Shown here: positions 24,012 to 32,502 of the stretch, one piece after another | Layout: each line of letters starts with the position of its first letter | Position numbering within the stretch: the first letter of the stretch is position 1 | Origin: an uncultured Collinsella sp. | GTDB taxonomy: Bacteria; Actinomycetota; Coriobacteriia; Coriobacteriales; Coriobacteriaceae | Length of the DNA stretch: 54,348 bases | Assembly: GCA_958429225.1 (NCBI GenBank) | Contig: CAUAJB010000005.1 | Coordinates: forward strand, 1-54,348 | Direction of reading: 5' to 3' | The notes under the pieces: model-generated | What the model saw: only the letters and a program-made list of their open reading frames with translations | The model's database searches: none | What the model was told of the DNA's origin: nothing | Made by a program: the position numbers and the translations under genes

Positions 24012-25118
24012 ATGGCGATTACCATCGATATCGACACCGCACGCCCCTACCAGGTGCATGTTGGCACGTTTTTGCTGGAGCAGGCGGGACCGCTCGTGCG
24101 CGCCACTGCCGGCGGCACCAAGGCCGTCATCGTGACGGACACCAACGTAGGCCCGCTCTACCAGATGCCCGTTAAGCAGAGCCTGGAGGCATCAGGCTAC
24201 GAAGTGAGTATCTGCACCTTCGAGGCCGGTGAGGCACACAAGCGCGCCGAGACCTACGTTGCCATTTTGGAGTTTGTGGCCGAGCACGAGCTTTCGCGCT
24301 CCGACGTGATCGTGGCACTCGGCGGCGGCGTCGTGGGCGACGTGGCGGGCTTTGTGGCCGCCACCTACATGCGTGGCTGCAAGTTTGTGCAGATCCCCAC
24401 GAGTCTGCTCGCCATGGTGGATTCGTCGGTGGGCGGCAAGACCGCCATCGACCTGGCTGCCGGCAAGAACCTGGCCGGCGCCTTTTGGCAGCCGAATGTG
24501 GTTATCGCCGACGTGGGGTGCCTGGCCACTCTTACGCCCGAGCAGTTCGCCGACGGCTGCGGCGAGGTCGTCAAGCACGCCGTGATCGCCGACCCAGAGC
24601 TTTTCGCCGAGCTGGAGAAGACCCCGCTCACGCTGGAGCTGCTCAACCGCGATGTAGCCCGCGTAGCGCTCATCATCGCCCGCAATATCGACATCAAGCG
24701 CGCCGTGGTCGTCGCCGACGAGCGCGAAACAAACCAGCGCAAGCTGCTCAACTTTGGACACAGCGCCGGACACGCCGTCGAGGCCTGCGAGCACTTTGAG
24801 CTCGGACACGGCAACTGCGTGTCGATCGGCATGGGCATCATCACGCGCGCCGCGGCCCTGCACGGCGTTTGCGATGCTGCACTGCCCGGTCGTATTGAGG
24901 AGCTCTGCGCCCGCCATGGCCTCAAGACCCGCTGCGACCTAGATGCCGACGCCGTCTTTGCCGAGGCGCTGCACGACAAAAAACGCGTGGGCGACACCAT
25001 CGACCTGGTAATTCCGCACGGCATTGGCCGCTGCAGCATCGACCGCACGCCGCTTTCCACTTTCCACGAACTCATTGCCGAAGGCCTCGGCCAGAAGGGA
25101 GACGCATCCGCATGCTAG
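24012..25118 (+). CDS. aroB: 3-dehydroquinate synthase
   Basis: AroB converts DAHP to 3-dehydroquinate using NAD and a divalent metal. The NAD-binding glycine motif ALGGGVVGDVAGFVAATYMRG-like region is split here as ALGGGVVGDVAG and FVAATYMRG. Other markers are QIPTSLLAMVDSSVGGKTAID, GCGEVVKHAVI and the metal-site LNFGHSAGHAVEA. Length (368) is normal. The last 7 bases overlap aroA. Confidence 0.97.
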   Translation: MAITIDIDTARPYQVHVGTFLLEQAGPLVRATAGGTKAVIVTDTNVGPLYQMPVKQSLEASGYEVSICTFEAGEAHKRAETYVAILEFVAEHELSRSDVIVALGGGVVGDVAGFVAATYMRGCKFVQIPTSLLAMVDSSVGGKTAIDLAAGKNLAGAFWQPNVVIADVGCLATLTPEQFADGCGEVVKHAVIADPELFAELEKTPLTLELLNRDVARVALIIARNIDIKRAVVVADERETNQRKLLNFGHSAGHAVEACEHFELGHGNCVSIGMGIITRAAALHGVCDAALPGRIEELCARHGLKTRCDLDADAVFAEALHDKKRVGDTIDLVIPHGIGRCSIDRTPLSTFHELIAEGLGQKGDASAC

Positions 25119-26431
25119 CCCGCATCACCCCGTCCCCGCTCAAGGGCACCGTTCCCGCCATCGCGTCCAAGTCGATGGCGCATCGCCTCATCATCTGCGC
25201 TGCGCTTGCCAACGGCGAGACGCACGTTACCTGCAACACCACCTGCGCCGACATCGAGGCTACGGTGCGTTGCCTTACGGCCCTGGGCGCTCGCATCGAG
25301 ACCGTCGAGGACGGCTTCCAGGTCCACCCCACCATGAAGAGTGTTGAGTTTGGCCTGCTCAAGGCACTTGCGGGCGGCACGCTCGACTGCGGCGAAAGCG
25401 GCTCCACGCTCCGCTTTATGTTGCCCGTCGCCTGCGCGCTGGGCGCAGAAGCAACTTTTGTGGGTCAGGGACGCTTGGGCGCCCGCCCGCTGTCCCCGCT
25501 CTCGGACGAGATCATCGCCGCCGGATGCGACCTACAGGGTCTGGGCGGTTTTCCGCTCAAGACGAGCGACCGCATGCGCCCGGGCACCTTTGTGCTTCCG
25601 GGCAACGTGAGCTCGCAGTATATCTCCGGCCTGCTGCTGGCGGCCCCGCTACTGGCCCAGCCCTCCTGTGTGCAGGTGACCGGCCTCATCGAGAGCCGCC
25701 CCTATATCAACCTGACCATCCAGGCCATGAAGGCCTTTGGCGTCGAGGTCAACGTCGAACGTATTCCGGCCAAGGACGGCCAGCCCGAGGTCACGAACTT
25801 CCGCGTGAGCAGCGGCTCGTACCGCACGCCCGGCAACGTGGCCGTCGAGGGTGACTGGTCCAACGCTGCCTTTTGGCTGTGTGCCGGCGCCATCGGCACC
25901 GACCCCATCACCGTCGAGGGCGTGTCGCTGAGCTCTGCGCAGGGCGACCGCAACGTGCTTGCGGCGCTTTCGCGCTTTGGTGCCCGCATCGTGCGCTCCA
26001 CCAACGCCGCCACCGTGCAGTCCGACAAGCTCGCCGGCTTTGAGATGAGTGCCCACGACATTCCCGACCTGGTGCCCGTTATCTCGGCCGTGGCCTCGCT
26101 GGCACAGGGCCGCACCTTTATCCGCGATTGCGCCCGCCTGCGTATCAAGGAATCCGACCGCCTGGCCACAACCACCCGCGAGCTCACCGCGCTGGGCGCG
26201 CAGGTGCGCATTGCCGGCGACGACCTCATCATCAAGGGCGTCGATGCCTTCACCGGCGGTGAGGTCGATTCGCACAACGACCACCGCATCGCCATGATGG
26301 CCGCCATCGCCGCAAGCCGCGCCACCGGCGAGGTCGTGATCCACGGCGCCGAGGCCGTCAACAAGTCCTATCCCGATTTCTTCGACCACTACCGCCTACT
26401 GGGCGGCAAGGTCACACTCGAGGAGGAATAG
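25112..26431 (+). CDS. aroA: 3-phosphoshikimate 1-carboxyvinyltransferase (EPSP synthase)
   Basis: AroA transfers the enolpyruvyl group of PEP to shikimate 3-phosphate. Markers include KGTVPAIASKSMAHRLIICAA at the start (split by the family lysine and serine), GGTLDCGESGSTLRFMLPV, and RIKESDRLATT with SHNDHRIAMM near the C-terminus. The GxSGST-type loop GESGSTLRF is intact. Length is 439. The start codon lies within the end of aroB (ATGCTAG), indicating coupled translation. Confidence 0.97.
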   Translation: MLARITPSPLKGTVPAIASKSMAHRLIICAALANGETHVTCNTTCADIEATVRCLTALGARIETVEDGFQVHPTMKSVEFGLLKALAGGTLDCGESGSTLRFMLPVACALGAEATFVGQGRLGARPLSPLSDEIIAAGCDLQGLGGFPLKTSDRMRPGTFVLPGNVSSQYISGLLLAAPLLAQPSCVQVTGLIESRPYINLTIQAMKAFGVEVNVERIPAKDGQPEVTNFRVSSGSYRTPGNVAVEGDWSNAAFWLCAGAIGTDPITVEGVSLSSAQGDRNVLAALSRFGARIVRSTNAATVQSDKLAGFEMSAHDIPDLVPVISAVASLAQGRTFIRDCARLRIKESDRLATTTRELTALGAQVRIAGDDLIIKGVDAFTGGEVDSHNDHRIAMMAAIAASRATGEVVIHGAEAVNKSYPDFFDHYRLLGGKVTLEEE

Positions 26432-26432
26432 C

Positions 26433-27530
26433 ATGTCCTCGACCTTTGGCAACGTCTTGCATCTGAGCATCTTCGGCCAATCGCACTCCCCCGCTATCGG
26501 CTGCTCGCTCGATGGCATCCCGGCGGGCATCGCCGTGGACCAGGAGCAGCTGCAGGCCTTCCTTAACCGTCGCGCCCCCGGCCGCGACGAGACCGCAACC
26601 AAACGCCGCGAGGCCGACGCCGCGCATATCATCGCCGGTGTGGTCGATGGACACACTACTGGCGCGCCCATCGCCGCGATAATCGAGAACACCAACACGC
26701 GCTCCAAGGATTACTCCGAGCTGCGCCGCAAGCCCCGCCCCGGACATGCGGACTTCCCTGCGCGCGTGAAGTATCACAACATGCACGATGTCGCTGGTGG
26801 CGGGCATTTTTCCGGCCGCCTAACAGCCCCCTTATGCATCGCCGGCGGCATTGCGCTGCAGGCACTCGAAGCCCGCGGCATTCGGGTGATGGCACATGTG
26901 GCGCAGATTGGCGGCATCTCGGACCTACCCATGGACGACATGGCCTATCGCGAGGCCGACCGCAAGGCGATCCTTACGAACGACCTGCCCTGCATTGACG
27001 CCGCCGCAGCCGGTCGAATGCGCAAGGAGATCCTAGCCGCGCGCGGCGAACTCGACAGCATCGGCGGCATCGTGGAGTGCGGCATCTACGGGCTTCCCGC
27101 GGGCATCGGCGACCCCATGTTCGACGGCATCGAGAACCGCATCGCGCAAATCGCCTTTGGCATTCCCGCCGTAAAGGGCGTGGAGTTTGGCATGGGCTTT
27201 GCCGTGGCCGCCATGCGCGGCAGCGAGAACAACGATCCGTATCGCATCGACGCCGAGACCGGCGAGATCGAGGTTGAGTCCAACAACGCCGGCGGCATCC
27301 TGGGCGGTATTTCGACCGGCGCGCCCGTCATGTGGCGCATGGCCGTAAAGCCGACGCCCTCAATTGGCCGCGAGCAGCAAACCGTAGACATGGACGCCAT
27401 GGAAAATGCCGAGCTCTCGGTGCACGGCCGTCACGACCCCTGTATCGTCCCGCGCGCCGTCCCCGTTGCCGAAGCAGCCGCTGCCCTCGCGATTTGGGAC
27501 GCCCTCCTAGAGGACGCCGCCCAGCTCTAA
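26433..27530 (+). CDS. aroC: Chorismate synthase
   Basis: AroC forms chorismate from EPSP using reduced FMN. The three family signatures are visible: FGQSHSPAIGCSLDGIPAG near the start, KPRPGHADFPARVKY in the middle, and the later GGISTGAPVMWRMAVKPTPS. DPCIVPRAVPVAEA lies near the end. Length (365) is normal. It starts one base after the aroA stop, with GAGGAGGAA as ribosome-binding site inside aroA. Confidence 0.97.
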   Translation: MSSTFGNVLHLSIFGQSHSPAIGCSLDGIPAGIAVDQEQLQAFLNRRAPGRDETATKRREADAAHIIAGVVDGHTTGAPIAAIIENTNTRSKDYSELRRKPRPGHADFPARVKYHNMHDVAGGGHFSGRLTAPLCIAGGIALQALEARGIRVMAHVAQIGGISDLPMDDMAYREADRKAILTNDLPCIDAAAAGRMRKEILAARGELDSIGGIVECGIYGLPAGIGDPMFDGIENRIAQIAFGIPAVKGVEFGMGFAVAAMRGSENNDPYRIDAETGEIEVESNNAGGILGGISTGAPVMWRMAVKPTPSIGREQQTVDMDAMENAELSVHGRHDPCIVPRAVPVAEAAAALAIWDALLEDAAQL

Positions 27531-27583
27531 CCCGACTCACCTGGGTTGCCTGTCAACTCAGCCGTTACGTGAAAGGGGCCTCC

Positions 27584-28729
27584 ATGGACCTTGCTGACAT
27601 CCGCCAGGCCATCGATGGCATCGACACCACGCTCCTCAACAGTTTTATCGAGCGCATGGACATTGCCACCGAGGTCGCCAAGTCAAAAATCGAGATGGGC
27701 AAGGCCGTCTTCGACCCCGCCCGCGAGCGCTCCAAGCTCAACAACCTCGCCAGCCGCGCGCCCGAGCGCTACGAGGCACAGACCATCGCCCTGTTCCGTC
27801 TCCTCATGAGCATGAGCAAAGCCGAGCAGCAGCGCTACATCAACGAGCTCAAGGGCATCACCGTCTCGCAAAAGGCCCACGCCACGGCTGCAGCCTCCGA
27901 CACGCCCTTCCCTCAAACGGCCACCGTTGCCTGCCAGGGCGTGGAAGGTGCCTATAGCCAGATAGCCGCGTGCAAGCTCTTCGACGTGCCCGACATCGCG
28001 TTTTTCGAGACCTTCGAAGGCGTTATGCGCGCTGTGCGCGACGGCTTCTGCGAGTTTGGCGTGTTGCCCATCGAAAACTCAACTGCCGGATCGGTCAACG
28101 CCGTCTACGACCTGCTCGCCCAGTTCGATTTCCACATCGTGCGCTCGCTGCGCCTCAAGATCGACCACAATCTGCTCGTCAAACCCGGCACCAAGCTCGC
28201 GGACATACGCGAGGTCTACAGCCACGGTCAGGCCATCGCGCAGTGCGCTAGCTTTATCGAGGCGCACGGCCTGAACGCTACCAAGTACCCCAACACGGCC
28301 ATGTCGGCCGAGATGGTCGCCAGCTCCGAGCGTACCGATATTGCCGCCATCGCATCGCGCAGCTGCGCGGCACTCTATGGCCTGGAGGTGCTGGAGCCCA
28401 ACATCCAGGACTCGGACAACAACTACACGCGCTTTGTCGTCATCAGCCGTGAGCCGCGCGTCTATCCCGGTGCCAACCGTACCTCGCTCATGATTACCAC
28501 GGCCAATGAGCCGGGCGCCCTCTACCGCGTGCTCGAGCGCTTCTATGCGCTCAACATCAACCTCATCAAGCTCGAGAGCCGCCCCATCCCCGGCCGCGAC
28601 TTTGAGTTTATGTTCTACTTTGATCTGGACTGCCCCTTTGGCAGCAAGGCCCTCGACGACCTGCTCGATTCCATCGACGACGTGTGCGAAAGCTTCACCT
28701 ACTTTGGCAGCTACACGGAGGTGCTCTAG
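27584..28729 (+). CDS. pheA: Bifunctional chorismate mutase / prephenate dehydratase (P-protein)
   Basis: Residues 1-90 are an AroQ-class chorismate mutase helix bundle (IRQAIDGIDTTLLNSFIERM). Residues 110-290 are the dehydratase, with ACQGVEGAYSQIA, FGVLPIENSTAGSV, and NNYTRFVVI holding the catalytic threonine. Residues 300-381 form an ACT domain with NEPGALYRVLERF and LIKLESRP, the site where phenylalanine inhibits the family. I start at 27584, preceded by GAAAGGGG. The next gene starts immediately after the stop codon. Confidence 0.96.
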   Translation: MDLADIRQAIDGIDTTLLNSFIERMDIATEVAKSKIEMGKAVFDPARERSKLNNLASRAPERYEAQTIALFRLLMSMSKAEQQRYINELKGITVSQKAHATAAASDTPFPQTATVACQGVEGAYSQIAACKLFDVPDIAFFETFEGVMRAVRDGFCEFGVLPIENSTAGSVNAVYDLLAQFDFHIVRSLRLKIDHNLLVKPGTKLADIREVYSHGQAIAQCASFIEAHGLNATKYPNTAMSAEMVASSERTDIAAIASRSCAALYGLEVLEPNIQDSDNNYTRFVVISREPRVYPGANRTSLMITTANEPGALYRVLERFYALNINLIKLESRPIPGRDFEFMFYFDLDCPFGSKALDDLLDSIDDVCESFTYFGSYTEVL

Positions 28730-29980
28730 ATGACCGATACCGCCGCAACCCGCCCCTACGGAGTGCTGGGCCGCGTGCTGGGCCACAGCTACACCCCGAC
28801 CATCTACAAGGAGCTCGCTGGGCTCGAGTACGTGCGATTTGAGCGCGAGCCCGAGGACCTCGCGGCCTTTATGACGGGCGACGAATGGGAGGGTACCAAC
28901 GTGACCATCCCCTACAAGCGCGCCGTCATGGAGTACCTGGACGAGCTGAGTCCGCTCGCCGAGCGCATGGGCAACGTCAACACCATCACACGCCTACCTG
29001 GCGGTCGCCTGCGCGGCGACAACACCGACTACTTTGGTTTTCAGTGCCTTGTCGAGGAGCTGGGGCTTGAGGTCGCCGGCAAGAAGGCTCTCGTGCTCGG
29101 AGCCACTGGCGGTGCAGGCACCACGGCAAGTATGGTGCTGGGAGATCTGGGCGCCATCGTTGTGCCCGTGGGTCGCACGAGCGAGGTCAACTACGGCAAT
29201 ATCGCGCAGCAGTCCGACGCCGCCCTGCTCGTTAACTGCACGCCTGCCGGCATGTTCCCCCACTGCCCCGACGCGCCTTGCACGCTCGAAGGGCTCGATG
29301 CGCTCGAAGGCGTTATCGACATTGTCTACAACCCCGCCCGCACGGGTCTGATGCTCGAGGCCGAGCGTCGCGGCATCCCCTGCATCGGCGGCCTGCTCAT
29401 GCTTGTTGCCCAGGCGGCACAAGCTGTCGAGCGCTACACCGGCCAGGTCACCCCGCGCGAGAGGATCCTGGACGTAACGGAGCGCCTGTCACGCCGCGAA
29501 CAGAACATCGCGCTGATCGGCATGCCGGGCTCGGGCAAGACCCGCGTGGGCGAGCAGATCGCCCAGCTCACGGGCCGCGAGCACATCGATCTCGATCGCG
29601 CCCTCGAGGAGCGCCTGGGCATGCCCTGCGCCGACTTTATCATCAAGTGCGGCGAGGCGGCCTTCCGCGAGCAGGAGACGGCAGCGCTGGCCGACATCTC
29701 CAAGCGCAGCGGCTTGGTGCTCTCCACCGGCGGCGGCGTGGTTACGCGCGACGAGAACTACCCTCTGCTGCACCAAAACAGCCAAATCGTGATGCTCAAC
29801 CGCAAGCTCGACGAGCTCGCCCACAAGGGCCGCCCCATCACCGCGCGCGACGGCATCGACAAGCTGGCCGAGCAGCGTATGCCGCGCTACCGCGCCTGGG
29901 CCGACTACATCATCGACTCACGCGACTGCGCCGCCAACACCGCCCATGCCCTCCTCGACACCCTCCCACCCGCTCTCTAA
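28730..29980 (+). CDS. aroE-aroK: Fused shikimate dehydrogenase - shikimate kinase
   Basis: Residues 1-250 are an AroE domain: LGHSYTPTIY (family HSxSP; here HSYTP), NVTIPYK with the catalytic lysine, DNTDYFGF with the catalytic aspartate, and VLGATGGAGTTASM for NADP binding. Residues 255-416 are AroK: Walker A GMPGSGKTRVG, IDLDRALEERLG (substrate Asp), FREQE with substrate Arg, STGGGVVTRDE and RPIT. The single 416-residue chain carries two non-consecutive steps, with the AroA step between them after the kinase. The frame is continuous, and no stop or start lies near the junction, so this is a true fusion. The gene abuts pheA. Confidence 0.95.
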   Translation: MTDTAATRPYGVLGRVLGHSYTPTIYKELAGLEYVRFEREPEDLAAFMTGDEWEGTNVTIPYKRAVMEYLDELSPLAERMGNVNTITRLPGGRLRGDNTDYFGFQCLVEELGLEVAGKKALVLGATGGAGTTASMVLGDLGAIVVPVGRTSEVNYGNIAQQSDAALLVNCTPAGMFPHCPDAPCTLEGLDALEGVIDIVYNPARTGLMLEAERRGIPCIGGLLMLVAQAAQAVERYTGQVTPRERILDVTERLSRREQNIALIGMPGSGKTRVGEQIAQLTGREHIDLDRALEERLGMPCADFIIKCGEAAFREQETAALADISKRSGLVLSTGGGVVTRDENYPLLHQNSQIVMLNRKLDELAHKGRPITARDGIDKLAEQRMPRYRAWADYIIDSRDCAANTAHALLDTLPPAL

Positions 29981-29985
29981 CCAAA

Positions 29986-30024
29986 ACCACCACAAAGGGG
30001 GCAGGCACCTTTGTGGTGGTTTTT
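29986..30024 (+). terminator. Intrinsic terminator between aroE-aroK and aroQ
   Basis: ACCACCACAAAGG pairs perfectly with CCTTTGTGGTGGT around a 9-base loop and is followed by TTTTC. It lies inside the gene series, 20 bases before aroQ, so aroQ would be expressed by read-through or from its own start site. Confidence 0.9.
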
Positions 30025-30044
30025 CAACTGCAAAGGAAGCAACC

Positions 30045-30482
30045 ATGAAAGCACTCGTCATAAACGGCCCCAACCTCAACATGCTCGGCATTCGCGAGCC
30101 AGGCATCTACGGCAGCGACAACTACGATCGCTTAGTGCAGATCTGCCAGGAAGCGGGTGCCGCACAGGGCTTCGACGAGGTCGAGGTCTTCCAGTCTAAC
30201 CACGAGGGCAGCATCGTCGACAAGATCCAGGAGGCTTACGGAAAGGTCGACGGCATCGTCATCAACCCGGCCGCCTACACGCACACAAGCGTGGCCATCC
30301 TGGACGCGCTCAAAGCCGTCGCCATCCCGGCTGTGGAGGTCCACATTAGCGCAGTCGAGACCCGCGAAGACTTCCGCCAGGTGAGCTACGCCCGTCTGGC
30401 CTGCTTCGCCACCATCACCGGAGAGGGCCTGAAGGGCTACGCCCACGCGTTGGAGCTGCTGAAAGAGCATCTCGAAAAGTAA
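30045..30482 (+). CDS. aroQ: 3-dehydroquinate dehydratase, type II
   Basis: AroQ removes water from 3-dehydroquinate in the third step of the pathway. Type II markers are INGPNLNMLGIREPGIYG with the catalytic tyrosine, FQSNHEGSIVDKI, and INPAAYTHTSVAI. Length is 145, typical of these dodecamers. The start ATG has AAGGAAG 6 bases upstream. It completes the set of seven shikimate steps in this one locus. Confidence 0.97.
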   Translation: MKALVINGPNLNMLGIREPGIYGSDNYDRLVQICQEAGAAQGFDEVEVFQSNHEGSIVDKIQEAYGKVDGIVINPAAYTHTSVAILDALKAVAIPAVEVHISAVETREDFRQVSYARLACFATITGEGLKGYAHALELLKEHLEK

Positions 30483-30550
30483 AATGCCAACCCCAACAAA
30501 CAGCAGCGGCTTGCTCGCGCTCGGCTCCAGCAACACACAAGATGAAAAAA

Positions 30551-30575
30551 GCCCAGACCACCAAGCGGTCTGGGC
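30551..30575 (-). terminator. Bidirectional hairpin between aroQ and tRNA-Arg(TCT)
   Basis: GCCCAGACC and GGTCTGGGC form a perfect 9-bp stem. On the minus strand TTTTTTC follows, making it a strong terminator for the tRNA; on the plus strand only TTAATAAA follows. Confidence 0.85.
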
Positions 30576-30586
30576 TTAATAAACGA

Positions 30587-30663
30587 TGGTGCTCCATGGC
30601 GGATTCGAACCGTCGACCTTGGGATTAGAAGTCCCCTGCTCTATCCAACTGAGCTAATGGAGC
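30587..30663 (-). tRNA. tRNA-Arg (anticodon TCT)
   Basis: The minus strand starts GCTCCATTAGCTCAG. Acceptor arms GCTCCAT and ATGGAGC pair; the anticodon loop is CTTCTAA (anticodon TCT); the T-arm has GGTTCGAATCC; A discriminator and encoded CCA are present. Length is 77 bases. Confidence 0.97.
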
Positions 30664-30717
30664 AAATAACCGCACGCCCAAGCAAGCACAAGCCTGTCAG
30701 TCGCAAGTAATTATAAC

Positions 30718-31485
30718 CTAGTTGAACTGCTCGCGGTACGCCTTGCAGACCTCATCGACCGGGCCGTCCATGCGAAGGTCACCCTTCTCAATCCAAACGG
30801 CACGCTGGCAGATGCGCTCAACCTGCTCCATAGAGTGCGAAACGAACAGAACCGTCACGTCGCCGCTCTGGATAAAGTGCTGGATGCGGGCCTCACACTT
30901 TTGCTGGAAGAACACATCACCGACGGACAGCGTCTCGTCAACGATCAGAATATCGGGCTCGGTAATCGTCGCGATTGCAAAGGCGATACGCGCCACCATG
31001 CCCGAAGAGAAGTTCTTAAGCGGCATATCGACAAAGTTCTGCAGCTCAGCGAACTCGATAATGCCGTCAAAGTTGGCGTCGATGAACTCCTTGGTATAGC
31101 CGAGCAGGGCGCCGTTCAGATAGATGTTCTCGCGGGCGGTCAGCTCGGGGTCAAAGCCGGCGCCAAGCTCAATCAGCGGCGCGATGTTACCGTGCACCTT
31201 AACGCTGCCCTCGCTAGGCTCAAGAACGCCAGCGATAATCTTGAGCATCGTAGACTTGCCGGAGCCATTGGTGCCGACCAGACCCACAACCTCGCCGCGA
31301 TGAATATCAAACGAGATGTGCTTAAGCGCCCTAAACTCCTCAAAGAACAGCTCGTGCTTGGCAAGCTTAATGAAGTACTCCTTGAGGTTGGTCAGCGACT
31401 CGGACGCCATGTTAAAGATCATGGTGACGTCGTCGACCTCGACAGCCAGAGGCTGCTCGCTGTAATCAACAACAGATTCAGTCAT
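30718..31485 (-). CDS. Polysaccharide ABC exporter, ATP-binding protein (Wzt/TagH type)
   Basis: The protein powers export of a lipid-linked glycan. Walker A is GTNGSGKST, the signature is FSSGMVARIAF (a variant of LSGGQ usual in this subfamily), and Walker B is ILIVDETLSVGD. NMASESLTNLKEYFIKL near the start is typical for O-antigen/teichoic exporters. The 255-residue length ends with the nucleotide-binding domain, so there is no C-terminal glycan-recognition domain as in E. coli O9a Wzt. I use the ATG at 31485, 7 bases after AAGGAG. It follows the permease by 11 bases. Confidence 0.94.
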   Translation of the reverse strand: MTESVVDYSEQPLAVEVDDVTMIFNMASESLTNLKEYFIKLAKHELFFEEFRALKHISFDIHRGEVVGLVGTNGSGKSTMLKIIAGVLEPSEGSVKVHGNIAPLIELGAGFDPELTARENIYLNGALLGYTKEFIDANFDGIIEFAELQNFVDMPLKNFSSGMVARIAFAIATITEPDILIVDETLSVGDVFFQQKCEARIQHFIQSGDVTVLFVSHSMEQVERICQRAVWIEKGDLRMDGPVDEVCKAYREQFN

Positions 31486-31496
31486 CACAGCACTCC

Positions 31497-32342
31497 TTAG
31501 ATGTAGAGGATAAATTTGCGCTCGGACTTATGGAACACGGTATAGCCAATAATAAGCGCAAGAACCGCCCAAGCGACGCACATACCAAACGTCATAAGCG
31601 AGGGCGTAGTCTGGAACAGGAAGATATCGCGCATAAACTGCAGGTAGTTGAACATGGGGTTCGCATACATCAAGATACGCACGAGATGCGGCATTTGCGC
31701 AATATAGTCAGTCGTCCAGAAGATGGGCGTAATGTAAGTCCACGCCGTAATGACGACGCTCCACAGATGCATAACGTCGCGGAAGAAGACCGTAAGGGCA
31801 GAGAGCATCATGCCCAGGCCCATGCAGAAGCACATAAGCAGCAGCAGGCAAACCGGCAACAGAATCAGGTGCCAAGAAGGCATAACGCGGAACCACAGCA
31901 TGACGATGGCGACGGCGACCAGCGAGAAGGCAAAGTTGACCAGCGAGAAGAGCACCTTCTGCACCGGGAAAACCCAGCGGTGCACCTTAACCTTCTTGAG
32001 CAGAGGGGCAGCGCCCACGATCGACGTCAGGGCCTGGTTAGTAGACTCAGACATGACGGCAAAGGTGATGTTACCCACGATCAAGTACAGCGGGTACATC
32101 TCGGGCGTCATTGAGCCATTGCGGCCCTGGCCAAAAATCGTCGAGAACACGATGGCCATGACGATCATCATCAGCAGCGGGTTGAGCACCGACCATGCGA
32201 CGCCCAGAACGCTACGGCGATACTTGATCTTAAAATCCTTGGTAACCAGCTGACGAAGGATAAACGCGTCCTTCTCAAATTCGTTCTTAGCAAACGTCGC
32301 AGGCAGACTGCGAGTTTCTTGTTGCTTTGTCTGATCCGACAC
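31497..32342 (-). CDS. Polysaccharide ABC exporter, permease (Wzm/TagG type)
   Basis: The 281-residue ABC-2 type permease has six membrane helices. KDFKIKYRRSVLGVAWSVLNPLLMM is the conserved entry, shown here in part as KYRRSVLGVAWSVLNPL. The start is the GTG at 32342 (VSDQTKQQ), since AAAGGAG lies 8 bases upstream; a longer reading frame has no such site. With the ATPase it forms a two-gene exporter for a surface polysaccharide. A TATACT box upstream on the minus strand (near 32383-32388) could be its promoter. Confidence 0.93.
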   Translation of the reverse strand: MSDQTKQQETRSLPATFAKNEFEKDAFILRQLVTKDFKIKYRRSVLGVAWSVLNPLLMMIVMAIVFSTIFGQGRNGSMTPEMYPLYLIVGNITFAVMSESTNQALTSIVGAAPLLKKVKVHRWVFPVQKVLFSLVNFAFSLVAVAIVMLWFRVMPSWHLILLPVCLLLLMCFCMGLGMMLSALTVFFRDVMHLWSVVITAWTYITPIFWTTDYIAQMPHLVRILMYANPMFNYLQFMRDIFLFQTTPSLMTFGMCVAWAVLALIIGYTVFHKSERKFILYI

Positions 32343-32466
32343 GGATGCAACTCCTTTACTCGTAATCGTTGACAAACGAACAGTATAGACCCGACGGCCA
32401 TGCAAACGATTCGCGCAACAAAACTGGAGAACTAACCCACATCTTAGGATGCCAGGCCCAAACGGC

Positions 32467-32472
32467 TATACT
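32467..32472 (+). promoter_or_regulatory. -10 box of the GT2 gene promoter
   Basis: TATACT lies about 30 bases before the GTG start of the glycosyltransferase gene. A weak -35 (TTAGGA, 32444-32449) is at 17-base spacing. Confidence 0.45.
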
Positions 32473-32502
32473 TTCTAGGATTGAATGTATAAGGAGCATT
32501 AA

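Noticed and set aside
22047..24059. A 670-codon minus-strand frame opposite aroF and tyrA
   Set aside because: Very long antisense frames are common in GC-rich genes. The product is of low complexity (Val, Gly, Ala, His) and the plus-strand genes are certain.
27332..27583. N-terminal extension of pheA
   Set aside because: The frame is open through the end of aroC, but the product there is low-complexity Arg/Pro sequence, and a good ribosome-binding site precedes the ATG at 27584.
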